Part shown: piece after piece, positions 39,450-47,682 of the stretch | How positions within the stretch are numbered: the stretch's first letter is position 1 | How the letters are laid out: each line of letters begins with the position of its first letter | NCBI GenBank assembly: GCA_902496455.1 | Contig: CABVAY010000007.1 | Location: 1-64,000 of the forward strand | Source of the DNA: an uncultured Collinsella sp. | Lineage (GTDB): Bacteria; Actinomycetota; Coriobacteriia; Coriobacteriales; Coriobacteriaceae | Reading direction: 5' to 3' | Length of the DNA: 64,000 bases | The notes under the pieces: model-generated | Told to the model about the DNA's origin: nothing | What the model saw: the letters and a program-made list of their open reading frames with translations, nothing else | Databases searched by the model: none | Position numbers and translations under genes: made by a program

Positions 39450-40457
39450 ATGGGGTCGAAAATGAGTCATGATAAACGCTGTTCCAAACCGCAAATAGAG
39501 CTGTTCTTCCAGTTATTCGAGGCCCATCATGGCGGGCATCTGTTTGTAGCTACCAAAAAATGGGATGAACGCTGTGCCTACGCGCTCATGCAAAAAGAGA
39601 TGATTATTCGACTCTACAACCATGTCTACGCTGATCCCGCGTATTGGAATGACCTCGGCGTCGAAGATCGCATCTTTCAATTGGCATCCGCTATTGCGGT
39701 CGTTGAACCGGATGCCGTGTTTTGTGGAGCAACGGCGGCACTGCTCTATGGCGTCGGTTCTGCATATTCCCTTCTCGACAAGGTGCAAGTGCTGCTGCCG
39801 CGTTCCACCAGACGCGATATGTACGAATTCGTTGAATACCGACGCTGGCGGGCGGGCAACGTATGGCAGCTCGGCCCGTTTACGTTAACGGATCCATATC
39901 GCACGGTGGTCGACATCGCCCGAACGAGCGCTTTTCGATATGCACTAGGCTATGTCGACGGGCTGGCTCGTGAGTACGGTGTCGAGCGTGAAGAATTGCG
40001 TGCATATGCACAAGCGAACTGCCGCGGACTGCACGGCATTGCGCGCGCATTTAACGTTTTTGAACACATGGATGGCAGATCGGATAACGGTGGAGAATCC
40101 GAAGCACGGGCGGCAATGATTCTGGCGGGAGTTGCCACTCCCGAACTTCAGGTTGAAATCACTCGACCGGGAAACGCCGGCTATTATTTGGCAGATTACG
40201 GCTGGCAGATGCCAAACGGCTCTTGGATGCTGGCTGAGCTGCATGGACTAGGCAAGTTTGAGGACGATGCCCAAAATGATCCGGAACATACTGCGGCAAA
40301 AACCTATCGAGATGCCCTCATGCGCGACGCGAACCTGCGTGCCATGGGCCACAACGTCATTCATTTCAAGCTCTCAGACACCTACGATGTCAAAGCGTTC
40401 GGCTCCATGATGCGCGGCTACGGTATACCAACCACAAAACCCTACGCAGACTCCTGA
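39450..40457 (+). CDS. Unrecognised protein, AbiEi-like N-terminus and endonuclease-like C-terminus
   Basis: A 335-residue protein not assigned to a named family with confidence. Residues ~15-165 (FVATKKWDERCAYALMQKEMIIRLYNHVY, then CGATAALLYGVG and DPYRTVVDIAR) resemble the layout of AbiEi-type transcription-regulator antitoxins. Residues ~215-320 (SEARAAMILAGVATPELQVEI, YYLADYGW, WMLAELHGLGKF, DANLRAMGHNVIHFKLSD) look like a DUF559/Vsr-type nuclease fold with D...E-x-H-x-x-x-K. Domain naming is inference. The start is uncertain (ATG 39450 or 39462; no clear ribosome site). It is more AT-rich than its neighbours and lies between two copies of the palindromic repeat, next to a toxin-antitoxin pair. 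Confidence 0.6.
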   Translation: MGSKMSHDKRCSKPQIELFFQLFEAHHGGHLFVATKKWDERCAYALMQKEMIIRLYNHVYADPAYWNDLGVEDRIFQLASAIAVVEPDAVFCGATAALLYGVGSAYSLLDKVQVLLPRSTRRDMYEFVEYRRWRAGNVWQLGPFTLTDPYRTVVDIARTSAFRYALGYVDGLAREYGVEREELRAYAQANCRGLHGIARAFNVFEHMDGRSDNGGESEARAAMILAGVATPELQVEITRPGNAGYYLADYGWQMPNGSWMLAELHGLGKFEDDAQNDPEHTAAKTYRDALMRDANLRAMGHNVIHFKLSDTYDVKAFGSMMRGYGIPTTKPYADS

Positions 40458-40518
40458 CCGGCTGACCCCATCTTCTCGACAACAGAACCCATCATCGAAC
40501 CAGCCCGCTCGGCCTCAA

Positions 40519-40588
40519 TAAGTTGCGGTGAAATAGTTCCTGGATAACAGCTTTTGTGGCTAATCGGGAACTATTTCACCGCAACTTA
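40519..40588. repeat. GTTGCGGTGA palindrome, copy E
   Basis: Arms 40519-40542 and 40565-40588 pair over 24 positions with one G-U. It lies 61 nt past the 39450-40457 gene, facing the convergent tRNA genes. Confidence 0.85.
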
Positions 40589-40668
40589 GGAGGGGATGTG
40601 GGGTCCCCGGCATGTATATGAAAACGGCTCTGGCACCAAAAGGAGCCAAAGCCGTTAAAGATATCCTA

Positions 40669-40742
40669 TGGAGCGGGCGACGGGAATCGAACCCGCGTCA
40701 TCAGCTTGGAAGGCTGGGGTTCTACCATTGAACTACGCCCGC
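40669..40742 (-). tRNA. tRNA-Gly (UCC)
   Basis: The acceptor GCGGGCG/CGCCCGC, T-loop GGTTCGATTCC, anticodon loop CTTCCAA (UCC) and an encoded CCA are all visible. Confidence 0.95.
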
Positions 40743-40748
40743 AAGATA

Positions 40749-40825
40749 TGGTCGGGACGACAGGATTTGAACCTGCGACATCCTGCTCCCAAAGCAGGCG
40801 CGCTACCAAACTGCGCCACGTCCCG
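40749..40825 (-). tRNA. tRNA-Pro (UGG)
   Basis: The acceptor CGGGACG/CGTCCCG, T-loop GGTTCAAATCC, anticodon loop TTTGGGA (UGG) and an encoded CCA are visible. It is six bases upstream of tRNA-Gly, probably on the same transcript. Confidence 0.95.
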
Positions 40826-40882
40826 AAGGTGTTGAGCAGCTAAGGTCTAAACCTTGCGTGTCCCAAAGCGAAGGAAATTATA

Positions 40883-40895
40883 GGGGAGACTCCCC
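40883..40895 (-). terminator. Short terminator-like hairpin 3' of brnQ
   Basis: GGGGA (40883-40887) pairs with TCCCC (40891-40895). On the minus strand it is followed by TATAATTT. The stem is short. Confidence 0.4.
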
Positions 40896-40916
40896 GCCTG
40901 TGCAAGCGCAGAAACC

Positions 40917-42275
40917 CTAGCTCCTCGAATGTGCGACAAACTTGCTGTGAAGCAGACCGATCACAAACGCCACCACGGCAACCGGCGCCCACGCGGCTCC
41001 AATGTCCGCCAGCGGCAGCGCATCGAACGGCAGCCACGCGCCCGCAAAGAACGCATCGCGGACCGAGGTGATCACGCTCTGCACGGCAACCACACCGCCA
41101 ACCCAGACCCACACCTGCGGATGAGCGTCGCAAAAGCCGTGTACCAAACCCATGAGAACCAGCACGATGGCGACGGGATACAAGGCGTTAAGCATGGGCA
41201 CCGAGAACATAAGGATCACGTCGAGGCCCACGTTGGAGAGCACGCACGAAAACGCCGCGAACACAAAGGCAAGGATCGCGAAGGGGCGGCGCATGGCCCC
41301 CTCGGAAGCCTCCGCTCCCCCTTCAACTACGTACGTCTCACAGAAATAGCGCGAGCAGCAGCTAATAAGACCGATGCACACGTTCATGCAGGCGAGGAAA
41401 AAGATCGCGAAGACCACGACCGTGCCAGCAAGCCCAAAATGCATGGAGGCCGAACGAGCGAGGATGGCAGCGCCGTTGGTGGCATCGGGCATAACCGTGC
41501 CGAGTTGCATTCCGGCAAGCGCCAGGCCGCAGTAGATGATGGCCATGAGCACGCCGGCGATCACACCCGAACGCGAGATCTCGAAGGCCACGCGCCTATC
41601 GTCGGTAACGCCCAACTCGTGGATGGTCTCGGCGATGATGATGCCGAAGGCGAGCGACGCGAGCAGGTCCATGGTCTGATAGCCAGTCAAAAAGCCCTGC
41701 ACGGCGGCGCCTGCATCGTAGGGAGCCTGCGGCGCGGCAGCCGGTCCCAGCGGCGAGATCACGGCAGCACCCACAACCAGCACGATGAGCGCAATGAGCG
41801 CGGGGCCCGTAATGCGGCCGAGCACGCGCGTGATGACACCCGGGCGCAGCGTGAGCGCAAACGCGACAACGAAGAACCCGATGGCAAACACCAGACGTGC
41901 CGTGCCAAGCGAAACACCCTCGGGTAGCAGCGGCACCAGCATTTCGAACGCCGTAGAGCTTGTGCGCGGAATAGCCAGGCACGGGCCGATGGCCAGATAC
42001 ACCGCCGCGACAAAGAACTCACCGAACTTGGGGTGCACGCGGCCGGCAAGCTCGCGTGCCGTTCCGGCAAGCGCCACGGCGATAAAGCCCATAACAGGCA
42101 GACCGATAGCGGCAATCAAAAAGCCAATCATGGCAAGCGGCGTGGCCGTACCGGCCTGAAGTGCCAGCAACGGCGGAATGATGAGGTTACCGGCGCCAAA
42201 GAGCATCGAGAACAGCGCAATGCCGACGGTAACGACATGGTCGGAGCGCAAACCGCGCGGAGCGGATGAGGCCAT
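40917..42275 (-). CDS. brnQ: Branched-chain amino acid transporter, LIVCS family
   Basis: Sodium-coupled importer of leucine, isoleucine and valine in the cytoplasmic membrane. The 452-residue product has about 12 hydrophobic segments. The N-terminal signature is GIALFSMLFGAGNLIIPPLLALQAG (near residue 18), with the family segment GPCLAIPRTSSTAFEML near residue 88. The ATG giving MASSAPRGLR has AAAGG upstream and is preferred over a GTG two codons earlier. It stands alone between the csd terminator and the tRNAs. Confidence 0.93.
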   Translation of the reverse strand: MASSAPRGLRSDHVVTVGIALFSMLFGAGNLIIPPLLALQAGTATPLAMIGFLIAAIGLPVMGFIAVALAGTARELAGRVHPKFGEFFVAAVYLAIGPCLAIPRTSSTAFEMLVPLLPEGVSLGTARLVFAIGFFVVAFALTLRPGVITRVLGRITGPALIALIVLVVGAAVISPLGPAAAPQAPYDAGAAVQGFLTGYQTMDLLASLAFGIIIAETIHELGVTDDRRVAFEISRSGVIAGVLMAIIYCGLALAGMQLGTVMPDATNGAAILARSASMHFGLAGTVVVFAIFFLACMNVCIGLISCCSRYFCETYVVEGGAEASEGAMRRPFAILAFVFAAFSCVLSNVGLDVILMFSVPMLNALYPVAIVLVLMGLVHGFCDAHPQVWVWVGGVVAVQSVITSVRDAFFAGAWLPFDALPLADIGAAWAPVAVVAFVIGLLHSKFVAHSRS

Positions 42276-42300
42276 ATGCACACCTTTCGGGTCGAAACAA

Positions 42301-42328
42301 AAACGGGACGGGCAAAAGACCCGTCCCG
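42301..42328 (-). terminator. Intrinsic terminator of the selenium operon
   Basis: GGGACGGG (42306-42313) pairs with CCCGTCCC (42321-42328); on the minus strand GTTTTT follows. It lies 15 nt past the csd stop and marks the end of the 42.3-49.3 kb operon. Confidence 0.88.
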
Positions 42329-42342
42329 CAAGTATATACGCT

Positions 42343-43482
42343 CTAGCAGGCTAAATCGCGCAAAGCGTCGATCGCGGTGTCGACTTCCTCGCTCGTGTTG
42401 AAATACCCAAACGAGAAGCGAACGACACCCTGACGCTCGGTCCCCAGCGCGCGGTGCATGAGCGGAGCGCAATGGGCGCCGGGGCGCGTCGCAATCCCCC
42501 ACCCTTGCATGAGCGCGTCCGAGATCTCGGCAGAGTCGATATCGCCTACGTTGAGTGAAACGATCGCCGAGTGCACGGGCTGGTCAAACGCACCGTAGAG
42601 CGCAATGCTGGGGATTTCGCGCACGCCAGCGAGAAAGCGATCGGCCAGGGCGCGTTCGTGAGTCGCAATCGCCTCGACCCCACCCTGGGCCTCGATAAAG
42701 TCGAGACCAGCGGAAAGTCCCGCGATGCCATGACCGTTGAGCGTGCCCGCCTCAAGGCACGTGGGCCACCCAAGCGGCTGCAGCGCATCGAAGCTGTGCA
42801 CGCCCGTGCCGCCCATGGCCCACGGAGCCACGTCAATGCCCTCCGCCACGGCCAGGCCGCCGGTCCCCTGCGGACCCATGAGCCCCTTGTGACCGGTAAA
42901 GCACACGACGTCGAGCCCCATGGCATCCATGTCAATCTTCGCCGTGCCGGCAGACTGCGAAGCATCGACGATCACCAGCGCGCCGGCCGCATGCGCGATG
43001 GCAGCCACGCGCGCAATGTCGACCGCGTTGCCGGTCACATTGGAGGCGTGCGTCACCACCACAGCACGCGTACCGGGCGTGACAAGCCGCTCGAGCTCGT
43101 CGTAGTCGAGCACGCCGTTGGTATCACAGCCCGCATGCTCAACCGTCACACCCTGCTCTGCCGCCAGGCGGTTGAGCGGACGCAGTACGGAGTTGTGCTC
43201 GAGCACCGTTGTGACCACACGGTCGCCGGGGCGCACCACGCCATTGATGACGGTGTTGAGCGCCGCGGTGGAGTTGGGCGTAAAACAAACATGGTCAGCA
43301 CGCGGGCAGCCCAGCAAGCGCGCAAGCTTGGCGCGGCAGCCGTGGATGGTACGTGCCGCATCGAGCGCACCCGAGGTGGCACCGCGCCCAGCATTGCCGA
43401 GCGAGCACATCGCCTGCGTCACGGCATCGATGACCGTCTGCGGCTTGTGCATGGTCGTCGCCGCGTTATCCAGGTAGATCAT
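42343..43482 (-). CDS. Cysteine desulfurase family protein (SufS/Csd-like)
   Basis: PLP aminotransferase-fold enzyme expected to release sulfur from cysteine or selenium from selenocysteine. The 379-residue product has MIYLDNAATTMHKP at the N-terminus, the PLP-lysine motif CFTGHKGLMGPQGTGG near residue 195, and the reactive cysteine in RPGAHCAPLMHRALGT near residue 340. It resembles the desulfurase subfamily found beside selD and yedF in Enterococcus (the EF2568 type). The ATG follows GGAGG and overlaps the DUF3343 stop. Its place in a selD operon favours selenium supply over Fe-S assembly. Confidence 0.85.
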   Translation of the reverse strand: MIYLDNAATTMHKPQTVIDAVTQAMCSLGNAGRGATSGALDAARTIHGCRAKLARLLGCPRADHVCFTPNSTAALNTVINGVVRPGDRVVTTVLEHNSVLRPLNRLAAEQGVTVEHAGCDTNGVLDYDELERLVTPGTRAVVVTHASNVTGNAVDIARVAAIAHAAGALVIVDASQSAGTAKIDMDAMGLDVVCFTGHKGLMGPQGTGGLAVAEGIDVAPWAMGGTGVHSFDALQPLGWPTCLEAGTLNGHGIAGLSAGLDFIEAQGGVEAIATHERALADRFLAGVREIPSIALYGAFDQPVHSAIVSLNVGDIDSAEISDALMQGWGIATRPGAHCAPLMHRALGTERQGVVRFSFGYFNTSEEVDTAIDALRDLAC

Positions 43483-43730
43483 CGCACGACCTCCCACATA
43501 TTAATCACGGTATAGCCCTCAGTGGGAACGCCCGCCGCGGCGAGTTCGCCGCGCAGCAGCTCCTCATCGACAGGCAACGCCTTCCACGCCAAACCGCAGC
43601 CGGCAGCGACCTCCCCGGGAACGGGAATCGTCCGCCCGGGAAGACCGCGCTCGATGCACAGGGACTCGCAACCCATGGCGGCCGCCGTGGTGGGAAACGT
43701 GATGACAAGCGCCGGGCGCTTCTCCCTCAT
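43479..43730 (-). CDS. DUF3343 (putative Se/S carrier-like) small protein
   Basis: An 83-residue protein of the same family as 15349-15744 but without the Cys-rich tail. It shows CESLC (Cys21, Cys25) and PGRTIPVPG...AAGCGL (Cys45). The ATG follows TTGGAGTTGCC, the same leader as the other copy. It lies between yedF and the cysteine desulfurase with overlapping or near-overlapping ends. A role in handing selenium from the desulfurase to SelD is a reasonable inference from context, not demonstrated. Confidence 0.82.
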   Translation of the reverse strand: MREKRPALVITFPTTAAAMGCESLCIERGLPGRTIPVPGEVAAGCGLAWKALPVDEELLRGELAAAGVPTEGYTVINMWEVVR

Positions 43731-43749
43731 GGCAACTCCAACCAATACG

Positions 43750-44376
43750 CTACGGGCGCACGACGCGCACGGCCTGCTCCATCTTCTCCACGATCACGTA
43801 CATGTTGGTGACCTCGCCCACCGCAAGCTGGTCCTTAATGCCAAAGTGGTCCAGGCAGGTACCGCAGGTGAGAATCTCGACACCCTGCTCCGCCAAGCCC
43901 TTCAGGTCATCGAGCACCGGCGAGCCCTCGACGGTGAGCTTGGCACCGCCGTTGTAAAACAGCATAGTCGCGGGCAGCTCCTCCTGCTGCGTCACGGCAA
44001 AGATGAAGGCCTTCATGAGCTTGTGGCCCAGCTCGTCGTCGCCACGGCCCATGCAGTCGGTGTAGACGGAAATGACGAGCTTGCCCTTGCCGGCGCTGGC
44101 ATCACAGAAGGCAGCGCCATCCTGCTCGGGATCGGCCACGGCAACGGCGCCAGAGGTCGCCACGGTCACGTGCCACTCGGCGTCAGAAACCTTCTCGACC
44201 AAGGCCGTGCAGCCCTTCTCCTGCGCCATCTTGGAGATGTTCTTGACGGCGGTCTCGTTATCGACCGAGGTCACGACTGTGCCCTCGCCATCGAGCTGCT
44301 TCAGGGCTTTGAGCGTCTTGACGACGGGCAGCGGGCAGGCATCGCCCATGGCATTGACTTCAATTTTGGTAGACAT
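43750..44376 (-). CDS. yedF: Sulfurtransferase-like selenium metabolism protein YedF
   Basis: A 208-residue two-domain protein. The N-terminal TusA/SirA-like domain has the reactive-cysteine motif GDACPLPVVKT (Cys14). The C-terminal DsrE-like domain ends with GVEILTCGTCLDHFGI near residue 180. YedF is regularly found beside selD. The ATG giving MSTKIEVNAM follows AAAGGA. It is in the order selD-yedF-DUF3343-csd with short gaps. Its chemistry as a selenium carrier is inferred from gene context in the literature and here. Confidence 0.87.
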   Translation of the reverse strand: MSTKIEVNAMGDACPLPVVKTLKALKQLDGEGTVVTSVDNETAVKNISKMAQEKGCTALVEKVSDAEWHVTVATSGAVAVADPEQDGAAFCDASAGKGKLVISVYTDCMGRGDDELGHKLMKAFIFAVTQQEELPATMLFYNGGAKLTVEGSPVLDDLKGLAEQGVEILTCGTCLDHFGIKDQLAVGEVTNMYVIVEKMEQAVRVVRP

Positions 44377-44435
44377 AGTTTTTCCTTTCAAAAGGGACCG
44401 CCCAGAACAGTAGGCGGTCGCATAAACGGTTTTCC

Positions 44436-45485
44436 TTAATGCACAACGCGAACGGCAGGACCGCCCGGCACCGGCTCGCACACGCGGCCGATTGTAGCGG
44501 CAACGCGCCCCTCGGCATGTAAACGACGCGCAAGCTCATCCGCATCCGCCGCGGGCGCCGCAATAAGCAAACCGCCCGAAGTCTGCGGATCGTACAGCGC
44601 ATCCAGCATGCCCGGCTCCAGGTCATCGTCGGCAGCTACACGCGGGCCAAAGAAGTCCTGGTTGCGGTAGGAGCCCGCGGGGATAATGCCCAGACGCGCC
44701 ATGTCGAGCACCTGGTCAAAGAGCGGCACCGCCCCCGACGCGAGCTCGATTTGCACGCCCGAGCCCTCGGCCATCTCGCACGCATGCCCGATCAGACCAA
44801 AGCCCGTAATGTCGGTGCAGCCGTGAAGCTCAAGTCCCTCGGCCAGACGAATCGGAGCCTCGTTGAGGGTGCGCATCGAGTCAAACATGGCTGCGGCCTC
44901 GTCCTGCTCGATGAGCTCGCCCTTAATGGCCGTGGTGATAATGCCCGAGCCGATCGCCTTGGTCAGCAGCAGAACATCGCCCACGCGTGCGCCGCTGTTG
45001 GCGAGCATGCGGTCGAGCGCGACAAAGCCGCTCACAGACAGGCCATACTTGGGCTCGTCGTCGTTGATGGTATGGCCGCCCGCGATGGAGCAACCCGCCT
45101 CGACGCACTTGTCGGCGCCGCCCGCCAGAATCTGACCGGCACCCTCGATGCCCAGACAACTGGGTATGCAGAGTAGGTTCATGGCATGGCTCGGCCGCCC
45201 GCCCATGGCGTAGATGTCCGACAGCGAGTTGGCCGCGGCAATCTGGCCAAACAGAAACGGATCGTCGACCATCGGCGGGAAGAAGTCGATGGACTGCACA
45301 AGCCCCAGGTTCTCCCCTACGCGGAAGACGCTCGCATCGTCAGAGGTATCGAACCCCACGAGCAAGTTGTCGTTATGCACATTTGGCAAGTCGCCCAGGA
45401 CCTGGGCGAGGGCTCCAGGAGCCAACTTAGCGGCTCAACCGCTCGCGGCCGTCATAGACGTGAGCCTAATCTGATCGTCAGCCAT
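44436..45485 (-). CDS. selD: Selenide, water dikinase, itself a selenoprotein (Sec17)
   Basis: SelD makes selenophosphate from selenide and ATP, the selenium donor for SelA. From the ATG at 45485, which has GGAGG seven bases upstream, the frame reads MADDQIRLTSMTAASG, then TGA (45437-45435), then AAKLAPGALAQVL. The UGA is at codon 17 with Lys20 three residues on. These match catalytic Cys17 and Lys20 of E. coli SelD, so UGA is read as selenocysteine; without it the first 20 residues would be lost. The 349-residue product continues with DDASVF near residue 50, VQSIDFFPP, and AAANSLSDIYAMGG. A GGUC-loop hairpin follows the UGA. It lies between the activase and yedF. Confidence 0.95.
45392..45437 (-). 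promoter_or_regulatory. Candidate SECIS of selD with the recoded UGA
   Basis: The UGA is at 45437-45435. CGCCCA and TGGGCG (45408-45403 and 45397-45392) form a 6-bp stem around a GGTCC loop whose GGTC starts 32 nt after the UGA. This is longer than the 18 nt of fdhF. A second, closer hairpin, GGCTC/GAGCC with a CTG loop, is an alternative. Confidence 0.6.
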
Positions 45486-45555
45486 CGATACCTCCTCTCA
45501 TCGGTCAATCATTTTCTCCCAGTATACGCATGAATGCGAGCCTGCGGCGGATGCA

Positions 45556-46320
45556 TTAATTGAGCGCCTGTGCGCGAATCGCCGCGCCAATCGCTCCGGC
45601 AAAGCGAGCCTGGGGCGAGGTGGTCACCGGCGACCCCAGCAGCTCGCCCAACCGCTCCACCACGAAGGCGTTCTCGCACAGGCCACCGGTCAGGTAGTAC
45701 GGGGCGCCCGCGGCCTGCCCGGCCATGGTCGCCACGCGCGAGACCACGCTGTCGATCACGCCACGTGCAATGTTCTCGCGCGGCTCACCGCGACCGATCA
45801 GGCTGATGACCTCGCTTTCGGCAAACACCGTGCACATGCTGCTGATCTTGGTGGGCTCACCGGAACGCGCAAGGTCGGCCATCTGCTGTTGGGAAATACC
45901 CAGACGGTCGGCCATGATCTCCAAAAAGCGCCCCGTACCGGCAGCGCACTTGTCGTTCATGGCGAACTTGGCCACGCGGCCACTTTTAAGCTGAATGACC
46001 TTGGTGTCCTGGCCGCCCACGTCAATCACCGTGCCGTGATCGCCAAACAGGCGCACGGCACCGGTGCCGTGGCAGGTGATCTCGGTCACGACCTTGTGCG
46101 CATAGGGCACGGCGACACGGCCGTAGCCGGTCGCGATCACGCGCACGTCGTCGGCAGCCACGTCATAGTCGGCTGAAGCGAGCTCGCCGCGCAAGCGCTC
46201 GGCCGCATCGACCGACGAATACCCCGTCGGCATGACGCAGGTCCACGCAATGGCGCCGTCCGTCTCCACCACTGCAGCCTTCGCGGCCGTCGAGCCTATG
46301 TCGATACCAATGCCAACCAC
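45556..46320 (-). CDS. BadF/BadG/HgdC-type activase (ATP-dependent reductase component)
   Basis: A 254-residue ASKHA-fold ATPase that uses ATP hydrolysis to inject low-potential electrons into 2-hydroxyacyl-CoA dehydratase-type or double-cubane partners. It has the nucleotide motifs GIDIGSTAAKAAV at the start and VIDVGGQDTKVIQL near residue 100. The two cluster-ligand cysteines are in NDKCAAGTGRFLE (near residue 125) and SSMCTVFAESEV (near residue 162). It starts at GTG with GGAGG upstream. It is preceded by two candidate partner proteins and followed by selD. Confidence 0.9.
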   Translation of the reverse strand: MVGIGIDIGSTAAKAAVVETDGAIAWTCVMPTGYSSVDAAERLRGELASADYDVAADDVRVIATGYGRVAVPYAHKVVTEITCHGTGAVRLFGDHGTVIDVGGQDTKVIQLKSGRVAKFAMNDKCAAGTGRFLEIMADRLGISQQQMADLARSGEPTKISSMCTVFAESEVISLIGRGEPRENIARGVIDSVVSRVATMAGQAAGAPYYLTGGLCENAFVVERLGELLGSPVTTSPQARFAGAIGAAIRAQALN

Positions 46321-46370
46321 GGCATCCTCCTTCTATGCGGCAAAGCAACTATCCCTTTGCCGCATTTGTC

Positions 46371-47534
46371 CTACAGGGTTTCGATGAAGGCGGCGATGCG
46401 CGTCTCGATCTGGCCCATGTCACCGTTGCTGTAGTCGGTCTCGATCTTCATATACGGAATACCCGCGCCCTCGACAGCCTCCTGCATGCGCGCACTCTCC
46501 ACGTTAAAGGTGTGGCACGCCTGGAGCACATTCTCCACCACACCGTCGACGTGGTATTTCTCGCACATGGCCAGGGTGTTGTCCATACGACCGTCGTTGG
46601 GCGTCATGACCGAGCAGTTGATATCCAGGTAGCGGTCGGCGATAGCACGCAGGATGTCGGGAGCCTCCGGGTCGATCATCATGGCCGCCGTGCGCTCTCC
46701 CGAGCAGTCGTCCATACACACGACCACGCCGCCGTTGGACTCGATGGTGCGACCGATCTTGTTGATCACGCCGCCCACCGGGCAGCCGGTGATCAGAATG
46801 CGCTTGGCATCCGCCGCGACCGGGCGCTCGCCCGCGTCGTAGGCCTCGCGCAGCTTGGCAACCTTTTGCTCCAGCTGCTGCGTATAGGCCTCGATATCAA
46901 AGCTGAACGTACCGGCAAACATGGTGCTCATCAGGTCGACGCCGCTCATGGCCGCCGGCTGGTTGGCCTGCAGCGCAAACATCTCGAGCTGGGCCGCACG
47001 CAAGCGGTTGCGACGACGGACGGCAGCGCGAAGGTCATCGTCGGTAATCGTGATGCCGTAGAAGCCCTCGAGCTCCTCTTTGAGCAGGCGGCACTCCTCG
47101 TACCAACCTTCACGCTCGTAGGCGCGGTCGCGGCTCTGCGGAAGATGTAGGATGTGCGTGCGCTTGAGCTCGTTGAGTAGCTCGTACATCTTCTTCTTAC
47201 CGTCGCAGGTGGTCTCACCGATGATCATGTCGCTAAAGTACGTAAACGGGCACTTTTGCGAATAGGCAAAACCGTACGTCGACTTGATGAGCGGGCACAG
47301 GTTTGCTGGCAGCACCTTCTCGGCCTCGGGAATCACCTCGTCGGATGTGCCGCACAAGGCCACGCTTGCAGCGCCCGCGGCATCGATAATCTCGAGTGGC
47401 GTATAGCTGCACAAAAAGCCGACCAGGCGATTGCCGGCCTGTTTGTAATCCTTAACGCGAATAAACGCCGCCTTGCGTTGCTCGTTGAACTCCTCAAACG
47501 TGGACGGCAACGGCTGTTCAATATTTTCCGGCAT
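46371..47534 (-). CDS. 2-hydroxyacyl-CoA dehydratase D-component / double-cubane cluster protein family
   Basis: A 387-residue iron-sulfur protein of the HgdB/YjiM family. Shared landmarks with its neighbour at 47683-48966 are [50 protein letters not shown] and the C-terminal CHTFN segment, all with conserved cysteines. Family members include classical dehydratase subunits and double-cubane proteins that reduce small molecules with an ATP-driven activase. No second (HgdA-type) subunit, CoA-transferase or acyl-CoA dehydrogenase is nearby, which argues against amino-acid fermentation. The ATG giving [10 protein letters not shown] follows AGGAG. The substrate is unknown. Confidence 0.8.
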   Translation of the reverse strand: MPENIEQPLPSTFEEFNEQRKAAFIRVKDYKQAGNRLVGFLCSYTPLEIIDAAGAASVALCGTSDEVIPEAEKVLPANLCPLIKSTYGFAYSQKCPFTYFSDMIIGETTCDGKKKMYELLNELKRTHILHLPQSRDRAYEREGWYEECRLLKEELEGFYGITITDDDLRAAVRRRNRLRAAQLEMFALQANQPAAMSGVDLMSTMFAGTFSFDIEAYTQQLEQKVAKLREAYDAGERPVAADAKRILITGCPVGGVINKIGRTIESNGGVVVCMDDCSGERTAAMMIDPEAPDILRAIADRYLDINCSVMTPNDGRMDNTLAMCEKYHVDGVVENVLQACHTFNVESARMQEAVEGAGIPYMKIETDYSNGDMGQIETRIAAFIETL

Positions 47535-47568
47535 ATAACTCCTAAACCTTTTAACCAACCAAGGAAAC

Positions 47569-47666
47569 GGCTCTCCCAGGTGCCCGAGGTTGCCGTAAAA
47601 GGATCGCCGCGTACTTTGGTACGCAAGCGACGGTTTGAACGGCAAGATCGGGTGCCTGGGGAAGCC
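47569..47666 (+). repeat. Three-tier hairpin element 3
   Basis: The outer arms 47569-47596 and 47639-47666 pair over about 22 of 28 positions, with small symmetric internal loops and G-U pairs. TCGC/GCGA and GCGTAC (47609-47614)/GTACGC (47619-47624) with loop TTTG form the inner tiers. It lies in the 148-nt gap between two paralogous operon genes, with no T-tract. Confidence 0.7.
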
Positions 47667-47682
47667 GCCGGGACGAATAGTC

